From Elmis aenea (taxonomy: Eukaryota > Arthropoda > Insecta > Coleoptera > Elmidae), in assembly GCA_947652605.1 (NCBI GenBank), contig OX393579.1:22589674-22653673 (forward strand): a stretch of DNA of 64,000 nucleotides, read 5' to 3'. Under the pieces are notes generated by a model. The model was not told the DNA's origin. It worked only from the letters and a program-made list of their open reading frames with translations, and ran no database searches. The first letter of the stretch is position 1. Every line of letters begins with the position of its first letter. The translations under genes and the position numbers were made by a program. Positions 56,617 through 64,000 of this stretch are shown here, piece by piece.

Positions 56617-57967
56617 GAAATATATTTGATTAGACTATTTCCCAAATAAGATACCAAAAATAATTACAATTTTCGTTTATTATTTGTTAACATTTTCGAT
56701 AGCGTACCAACCTCTGTAGCGCATTTAAATCGTAACTCCTTTCCTTGCAAAAATTTTCAAATTGTTTCCATATTGACATTTTGGATGCAACAGTATTTTT
56801 GGGAGTTATATTTGCAACAGTTTTTTGTATTTCTTCTATGGAAGTTATTCCGAAACGGCTTATGTCAAATAATATATTTTACAACTGTCAAACATCTGTA
56901 AACAAACAACCAGGTTGCTAAGGATATAATTGACATGACAACGGGATGTTTTCGCTATTTTGGAGGTGAAAAAATCCCTAGGGATTTTATCGCTTAAAAA
57001 TGAAAGTGATTGGTCAAAACATTAAGGCGTGACTATAATTTGACAAAGTGATTGGTTTATATCAGTTTATATGACCATGAGGGGAATAGTCAATATAATT
57101 ACAAGTTGACTTTTTTGTTTGGTCACCAAAAGAGCCTTAGAAATATTAAAGTGAAATTTCTGTTTTGTTTAATATAATACGTCAAGTTTATCTTCTTATG
57201 AAACATTATTTTATTTAAAAATTTAAAACGACTGCGATTAAAAACAAAAGTAAAATAATGGTGCATTACAAATAACTTTTTATTTGTATAAAAATCCATG
57301 CACAACCTTTTTCTTCTACATCCGTTGTAGAAATTAAAAATAAGTTATCAACTACGAAAACAGTAATGACTGATTTTTTGTTTTATTTTAAACTTAAACT
57401 TTTAATGCTGTTAATTTTTGATTCATCAGGCCTAAGTGAACTGCTTTGTTATCGCCTGAAGCCAGTTCTGTGCATGAGAGCCATAACTTTATATTATATT
57501 CGCAGAGCGGAAAAGTAAGATTAATTATTTTGATAATTAAAGTTTAAAATTACAGCATAAACATTGGATGCATATATTACATCAAATTTCGCAATTAAAC
57601 TTAAATTAAGCCCATTTATATAAATCCAAAACAGTTTCACGAAGTTAAAGACAATTAGGCTGTCGTAAAAGATTATTAAATCTTCTTTCAACTATTTTAG
57701 TGCAAGGCGAGCCGCCTTTTGTGCAATTTTCATTTGCAGACTTTCTAGTTCATTCTGCTGAAGTACACAAAATCTCCCAGATACGTATTTCAGAACCTTT
57801 GTATTTATTGTTATTGTTGTCTTTCATATTCAGGCTGCCGGATTAGGGATTCTTTGTACGTTAGATTTACCAAATGTAATCCCTAAAGACTTTATTATTT
57901 GAATTGATATTACCACTTAATTTACCGTACAGCTTATTACTGAAAACTAATTTTGCTTATCCACAAG
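56617..57967. other. AT-rich intergenic stretch
   Basis: No gene or element boundary recognised. Confidence 0.4.
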
Positions 57968-58852
57968 TAGGGATTCTGAGTCTCGACCATTTTTGAAGTC
58001 CCGGGACTCGAGACTTTTTTTTATCAAAGTCCCGGGAATTCCCGGGACTTCGAGACTTTTGCGAATTTTATTTACATACTAAAAAATAGTGGTTTAACCC
58101 GTCAAAAATGACGGAAGATTTTATAACGTGTAAGAAAAATTATGATATGTTCATGTACTCAAAATTCATCGGCCATTTTCACTGTAAAAAATAAATTATT
58201 TCTTGACAGTGACATTGTTTCTGAAAGCACCCGCTACATATTTAAAATTGCTTCTTTGCACGTATCGTGATCGTGAATCGGTCGTGACAGTTGACAGAAT
58301 ATTTTTTTTAAATTAAACCAAATTCACGGATTTCGTTTTTGAAGCATTTATTTTATAAATAAAGTATAGTAGTAGTAGTAGTATTATTTTTAATTACGTC
58401 TACATTCTACAGTAAATAAAGTATATATTTCCAAGTAAATGCCTATTTTAAATAAACTTAACAATTTTCATTAAACTTTAAAACATAACAAGTATAAGTA
58501 AAATATTTTTTTACTAATAAACTTAACAATTATACTTTATCTTTAAAGCAGACAAGAAAAAAACATAAATAATTAAATATGGCAGTCAAAAAAATTAAAT
58601 AAAGTTAAGTAAATACTGATTGTTAGTAGGTATAAACTATAAACATAAAAAATTATGAAACAAAATATTTTTGCTAAACTCGTTGAAGTAAAATTTGTCT
58701 CAAAATTAGAGGGATAAAAAATTTATTTCAGTGTTCTGTAGCATTTAGTCTCGTCTCGAGTCTCGAACTAAATGTCCCGGGACTCGAGACTAAGAAAGTC
58801 CCAGGAATTCCCGAGACTTACGTCTCGGGAAATTCCCGGGACAGAATCCCTA
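57968..58852. mobile_element. hAT-type element with CCCGGGACTCGAGAC arrays, perfect 8-bp duplication
   Basis: Ends TAGGGATTCTGAGTCTCG and the inverse of TAGGGATTCTGTCCCGGG. Flanked by tccacaag at 57960-57967 and 58853-58860. Both subterminal regions carry several GTCCCGGGACTCGAGACT-like motifs. A TAG-trinucleotide run lies at about 58368-58383. No transposase is recognisable in the 885 bp. Confidence 0.85.
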
Positions 58853-58860
58853 TCCACAAG

Positions 58861-59269
58861 TTCACCGTCCGTCGGCATATTACCTATTTTTCTTTATTAC
58901 ATTTTTTTCTTGAAAATTTGATACTCTTTAGTAATTATGAATTATGATATCGTACAAAAAATTTCAGTCATTGCTATGATCAAGTTTTACAAAATAAAAT
59001 ACTTTTATATATTGTTTTTAATTATTTTGTTACTTGCACCAATTCGATGGGATTATAGAGAAATTGCGGTTTTAGCGGTCAAATCAATAATTATATCTTA
59101 TTAGGTTAACTTAGTAAATAAAGTTTAATAAAACAAAAATGAAGTATGTACATTCGTTTGCCTGATACAGCTCAAAAATAAATTTTGCAATTTTGTTCAC
59201 GTTTTCGTTACCAACTTTTCTCTTGCGATATCAAATTTTGCATGTAGGTAACATTTTAAGAATACACTT
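58861..59269. other. Intergenic, nothing recognised
   Basis: AT-rich, no gene or repeat end seen. Confidence 0.35.
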
Positions 59270-61060
59270 CTTTTTTTCCTATTCTTACGGTTCTCTACCG
59301 TTGGGCATGAGGCTTTTTTGTTAAATGTGTATGTCGCTTCTTTTCGTATGCTTTCCTCCATCTTTTTCTATCTCTTGTTAGTTCTCTATTCTTACTCCAC
59401 TCGATCTCTCTGTTTGTAGCAGGGTTGAGCAGATTTAAATCAATTGATTTAAATCACGATTTAAATCATGATTTAAATCATGATTTAAATCAAGTGATTT
59501 AAAAAAAAAATCATTGATTTAAATCAAGTGATTTAAAAAAAAAATTATCAATTTAAATCACAGATTATATGAGTAGATACAATATAGATAATATTTATAA
59601 TAAAACAAAATTGTATTACTATTAGTAATTAAATACACGAAATGGTGAATAAACAATATTAATTTGATCTTGTAAAGTAATATTCATTGTGGAAATGCAA
59701 TGATTCAAAAAATAAATGACAAGTTTTTGACGTTAACGAAGTGAACAGTCAGTTTTTTCAAGTTCCACGGCACTCTATTGCTTCAATAACGATTTAAAGA
59801 AAAATGTCAAATATCTCGAAAAGTATGAGTTTTGGGTATAGGACATACTTAACAAAATATGAAGCTCTTTTAAAGACGAATTCGATGACATCAAAAAATA
59901 CAAGGGTTCGCATTTGAAAAAATCGAGTTACGAGCTTTTAAAAATCATGAAAGTTGCCACCTATTTAAAAACACTCCTGTATGTGTGATTCAAATTTTTT
60001 CATATCGAGCGAACAGAGAATTTTTTTCTGCATGTCCATACCAAATTAAAACTCTGTACTTCAAAATAACTTCAGAAGAATTTTTTAAATAAAGACTTAA
60101 AACCTTGAATAATTTAGAAAATTAATTTTTTTTACAACGCCGTATAAAAACCTGTAGTATTTTATATTGATGCAAAGCTAAAATTACGGCGGTCAAAAAT
60201 ATTAAATAAAAAATTGGGTGTTGTATTTGAAATATAAAAGTTGCTATTGGTTTCCAGAAAGGTGACTCACCCTGTATATTTGAAAATATTTTTATTGTGT
60301 TGTTTAGAAAAAACTGTATAAAATAGCATTTGATTTAACTTCATATCTCAAGCCGTTTAGCCACAATCGACCGATCCCGCACTCACCCTGTATATAATTA
60401 ATTAAACCTCACCATTTAGCACTAATTTTTTCAAAATTCTTAATCATTATATTTATCTTTTCATTTTGACAAAAATTCACCAATGAATTAAATATATTGG
60501 TTATTAAATATATTAGCACAAAACAGATATAGCATGTGAATATGTCACTAAATTCGATAATACGGTACATTTGATTTAAATCAAAAAAATCTGATTTAAA
60601 TCAAATAAATCGATTTTTTTGATTTAAAAAAAAAAATCATGATTTTTATCCACCCTGTTGTAGCAGCTTTTTTCAACTCCTCATTCCAAGGTTTCTTGGT
60701 CTTCCTTTTCGATTTTTTTTCTCTCGTTTGCACTTCATTTGCTTTCCTGGGCATCTTATCTTCTTCCATTCTATACAAATGACCTAGTCATCTTAGTTGA
60801 GCCATTGGATATGTTGTTCTATTGGTTGTTATTATTTTTACGGCGGAGGTGGTCCCCTTCGGGTTTTTATACCGCGAATTATTGGTCTATTCTATTGGTT
60901 GTACTTTTGGGTTTTCTCTATTAGTTTCGTTTTTAATTTTGTCCTTATGCGTTTTACTTTCAAGTTTTCGTAAAAAAAAAATAAAACAATTTCCATACTT
61001 CTGACACATTTTGTTGTTTTTTAGCCGTGGTCCATGATTCACAACTATATGTTAGGATGG
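59270..61060 (-). pseudogene. LINE polyprotein C-terminal relic, split by a hAT-type element
   Basis: Right part (61060-60658) on the minus strand: SCESWTTAKKQ at about 61040, then LGHLYRMEEDKMPRKANEVQ and KSKRKTKKPWNEELKKAA. Left part (59418-59280) continues TNREIEWSKNRELTRDRKRW and RKAYEKKRHTH. The reading resumes directly across the inserted element at 59419-60657. The ESW, LGH..RM and basic KSKRKTKKPW order matches the tail of RTE-like LINEs, as at 1-194 and 27387-27995. No RT core is recognisable upstream. Old and inactive. Confidence 0.65.
59419..60657. mobile_element. Element with GATTTAAATC terminal arrays
   Basis: Ends CAGGGTTGAGCAGATTTAAA and the inverse of CAGGGTGGATAAAAATCATG. 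Arrays of GATTTAAATCA fill about 59440-59570 and 60570-60645. TTGTAG directly flanks both sides (59413-59418, 60658-60663), possibly part of an 8-bp duplication with an indel. Two internal CAGGGTGAGT motifs (inverse, about 60265 and 60390) mark nested MITE ends. An inverted copy begins at 63259. Confidence 0.75.
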
Positions 61061-61892
61061 GGGATAGGGATAAACATTTTGAGATATATTTCTACCTTAA
61101 TTTTCCTCGAGTTTCGTTTTTTTTTGCTATTATTTATCGTATATCGATTTATTATTATATTTTACAATAGGTGAAATATACCGGCTTTTTAGGAAACCGA
61201 TTTTTATATTTTAGGACGTTACGTGAGTCATCTTTAGAAAAAGTTTGCACGTTTTAAGCGTTTGATTTTTGTTTTACCTTCTTTACTTTTGATTTTAATG
61301 TAGCCCGTCTGCAGGGCCGCCACGTGTAGATGTGCTGGTTGTTCACCGCACAAGGGCGGCTAATTAAAGAGGTGGAATTTTCATTGATTATAATATATGT
61401 AGGTATGTACCAATTTTCGAAACAAAATGAATGTTTGATCTTGAAGCGAATAATGCAAACGATAATAATTGTAAAATACCCTTCTTTTTGCGACGTTAGA
61501 CAGTACTCTGTCATCTCTAATTGAAAGCTTATGTTGTTAAACGAGAATAATAAAATATTCATTACGTCAACGCGCAGAAAGAATAAAAGGAAGAAGAAAT
61601 CATAAAAAACAGCAAACATTTACTCACAAAATTAAGCACTGATAAAATCCAGGTGATCCTAATATTGATGGCAATGTGTTTTTCGAGGAACCCAAAACTA
61701 CAATGTTTCATAAAAATGGTGTATTTCTTCTTGATTTGTTGGTCTTCATAGGTGATTGGATTGGATTAATGTTAAAACATGAGCACTCTGTATAAAAATT
61801 ATTATTTGAATTTTGTTTAACGCATGCGGTTGTTATACGTATACTTCTTAAGGCTCTATCGATAACTAACTTTAAAATAGTACACTTATAAG
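61061..61892. other. Intergenic, nothing recognised
   Basis: No gene or element boundary except the duplication octamer at the right edge. Confidence 0.35.
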
Positions 61893-63069
61893 CAGGGACC
61901 AAAAACGAAAAAAATTCCTTTCGTTTCTGTTCGGAACGAAAACGAAATATATCGTTTTCGTTCTTTTCGTTCTAACCGAAAAAAATCTTTTTTCGTTTTC
62001 GTGAACCGAAATAATAACGGTTAAAACCGGTTTTACAATATTTTTTTTGTCGTCAAAAAATCAATTTTTTTCCTAGTCACCACAACCCTCTATAAATACG
62101 ATAACAATATTTGCGTCTCAACTAAAATATAAACGATGACGATGGGGTTTGATGCTCACGGACAGCATATTTTATCCTGGCGAACCATCGCCATATTAAA
62201 TTTACCAAATCGTTAAACACATTAACATTTAACCATTTTATTAAGTTTAACACCCGTAAGGTGCAAAAACACAACGTGGTTATGTTAAATTAGACACACG
62301 ATCTTTATCTAAAAATATGAAAATATAGCAAGTGCTGTTTTAAATTTGTTTTAGTAGTAAAAATCTATGCATTTGAATTAAATAAGATCCTGCTGTAATT
62401 ATTTAAAAAGACAAAAGAATGAATTCAAGTGGATAATTTACTAAATGTTATGAATAAAAAAGATATTAAAAAAAACTTACATTAACGTGAAATATACTTT
62501 AACTTAATAGTTTGTACAAACCATACAATATACATTTTCATATTCCGTTAAATCTTACTAGCAACACATCTTCCAATAAATCTTCTTTTACATTAGTCCT
62601 TTTCGAAGTAAGAATAAATTTTACTATTATTATGTCTAAACGCAAATAAAACATACACATTGATAATATATATCCAATCAAGTGTATATTCTATATTGAT
62701 GATCTAAAAAACAAATTAGAAATAGAGAATATCTGTACCGTTAATTGTGTTACACGAAATTGCAAGTATAAACAATAAAGTTGTTAATACATATTCACCT
62801 AAATATATGGAGAAAAGTGAAGCTCACTTATTTCAAGTGAGATTTTTTACTGCCTCGTGACGTCTCCCCAGCACAGAAGGTAAATTCGCGTTTGTGTTTA
62901 ACAAATAAAATTGAAATAGCGACATAACCGGTTAAAACCGGTTTTGGAAAATATTTATTTCGTTTTCGTTCTTGAACGAAAAACAATAATTTCGTTTTCG
63001 GTTTCGTTTTCTTAAAAAAAATTCGGTTAATTTCGTACGTTTTCGTTTTCGTTCCGTTCTCAGTCCCTG
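61893..63069. mobile_element. hAT-type element with CGAAAACGAAA arrays, perfect 8-bp duplication
   Basis: Ends CAGGGACCAAAAACGAAAAA and the inverse of CAGGGACTGAGAACGGAACG. Flanked by cttataag at 61885-61892 and 63070-63077. Both subterminal zones consist of repeated AACGAAAACG units plus AACCGGTTTT. No transposase is recognised in 1177 bp. Confidence 0.87.
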
Positions 63070-63097
63070 CTTATAAGGCATGCACGCATGCTCGTAC

Positions 63098-63116
63098 GCT
63101 CGCTCGCTCGCTCGCA
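63098..63116. repeat. (GCTC)n short microsatellite
   Basis: About four and a half GCTC units. Confidence 0.7.
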
Positions 63117-63258
63117 TATTCACACCGACGGGCGTCATCGAGGAAACAGTCAAGACGAGTTCAGCTTCAAGTTTTTTTACGATGTATGACGAAAGTAAAA
63201 TGGGAACGGTATTATTTTATTGTTGCTCGGAATAAAGTTTGCAGTTGTCACTTTTATT

Positions 63259-64000
63259 CAGGGTAGATAAAAATCATGATTTAAAACAAAAATCAAAAAA
63301 ATCGATTTATTTGATTTAATAAATCAGATTTTTTTGATTTAAATCAAATATACCGTATTATCGAATTTAGTGACATATTCACATGCTATATCTGTTTTGT
63401 GCTAATATATTTAATAACCAATATATTTAATTCATTGGTGAATTTTTGGCAAAATGAAAAATTAAATATAATGATTAAGAATTTTGAAAAAATCAGTGCT
63501 AATAGGTGAGGTTTAATTAATTATATACAGGGTGAGTCATTAGTGCGGGATCGGTCGATTGTGGCTAAACGGCTTGAGATATGAAGTTGAATCAAATGCT
63601 ATTTTATACAGTTTTTTCTAAACAACACAATAAAAATATTTTCAAATATACAGGGTGAGTCACCTCTCTGGAACTAATAGCAACTTTTATATTTCAAATA
63701 CAACACCCAATTTTTTATTTAATATTTTTGACCGCCGTAATTTTAGCTTTGCATCAATATAAAATACTAAAGGTTTTTATACGGCGTTGTAATAAAAAAT
63801 TAATTTTCTAAATTATTCAAGGTTTTAAGTCTTTATTTAAAAAATTCTTCTGAAGTTATTTTGAAGTACAGAGTTTTAATTTGGTATGGACATGCAGAAA
63901 AAAATTCTCTGTTCGCTCGATATGAAAAAATTTGAATCACACATACAGGAGTGTTTATAAATACGAGTACGTGGCAACTTTCATGATTTTCAAAAGCTCG
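63259..64000. mobile_element. Second GATTTAAATC-array element, inverted, running off the window
   Basis: Starts CAGGGTAGATAAAAATCATG and is, base for base with few differences, the inverse of 60657 down to about 59916. It includes both internal CAGGGTGAGTC motifs (63532, 63651). Its far end is outside the window. Confidence 0.8.

Noticed and set aside
59440..60645. CRISPR-like or telomere-like arrays of GATTTAAATC
   Set aside because: Repeats are directly adjacent, confined to element ends and present on an inverted copy elsewhere; there are no spacers, and the sequence is eukaryotic.

Overview
The window looks like AT-rich nuclear DNA from an insect or other arthropod (beetle-like is a guess). 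I find no host gene, tRNA or rRNA. Nearly every recognisable coding stretch belongs to a transposable element. The families seen are a Jockey-type LINE, RTE-like LINE relics, mellifera-type and older mariners, DUF4817-type Tc1/mariner relatives, hAT, PIF/Harbinger and a probable solo LTR. This points to a gene-poor, transposon-dense intergenic or intronic region of a large genome. The short ORFs outside the elements look like chance reading frames in AT-rich DNA.

Layout. 1-200: tail of a LINE polyprotein, minus strand. 600-3830: CAGGGTG-ended repeats and a small hAT element. 3969-8400: one complete Jockey-like LINE on the minus strand (about 4.4 kb) with a 14-bp target-site duplication, ORF1 (one amber codon) and an intact ORF2 (endonuclease plus reverse transcriptase). 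9.4-12.2 kb: an internally deleted PIF/Harbinger element, the second copy of a 950-bp repeat and a 200-N assembly gap. 12.5-14.9 kb: three foldback or hAT elements, one with a hAT dimerisation-domain relic. 16.8-19.5 kb: a degenerate mariner with a second, unrelated transposon nested inside it. 20.8-21.3 kb: a tandem array with a 147-bp step. 22.3 kb: probable solo LTR. 27.3-29.1 kb: a 5'-truncated, frameshifted RTE-like LINE. 31.6-34.1 kb: two more terminal-array elements. 35.2-36.5 kb: a 1.25-kb near-perfect palindrome. 36.9-38.2 kb: a full-length mariner with intact ends whose transposase has lost its third catalytic aspartate and has a stop at codon 4. 39.7-53.5 kb: mariner/DUF4817 relics riddled with MITEs. 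55-64 kb: duplicated foldback repeats, three large hAT-type elements and a LINE tail split by one of them.

How the parts relate. Several elements can be ordered in time by nesting: DUF4817 element into mariner, hAT into mariner-like transposase, hAT into LINE tail, foldback into hAT. The most striking recurring theme is a set of hAT-type elements with YAGGG termini, five of them with exact 8-bp duplications. In most of them the ends are built from arrays of short, often self-complementary motifs. The motif differs from element to element (CCCGGG, ACCGGT, CTCGAG/CCCGGG, GATTTAAATC, CGAAAACG, GACTCC) while the architecture is shared. All coordinates and motifs were read by eye. No alignment, database search or folding was run.
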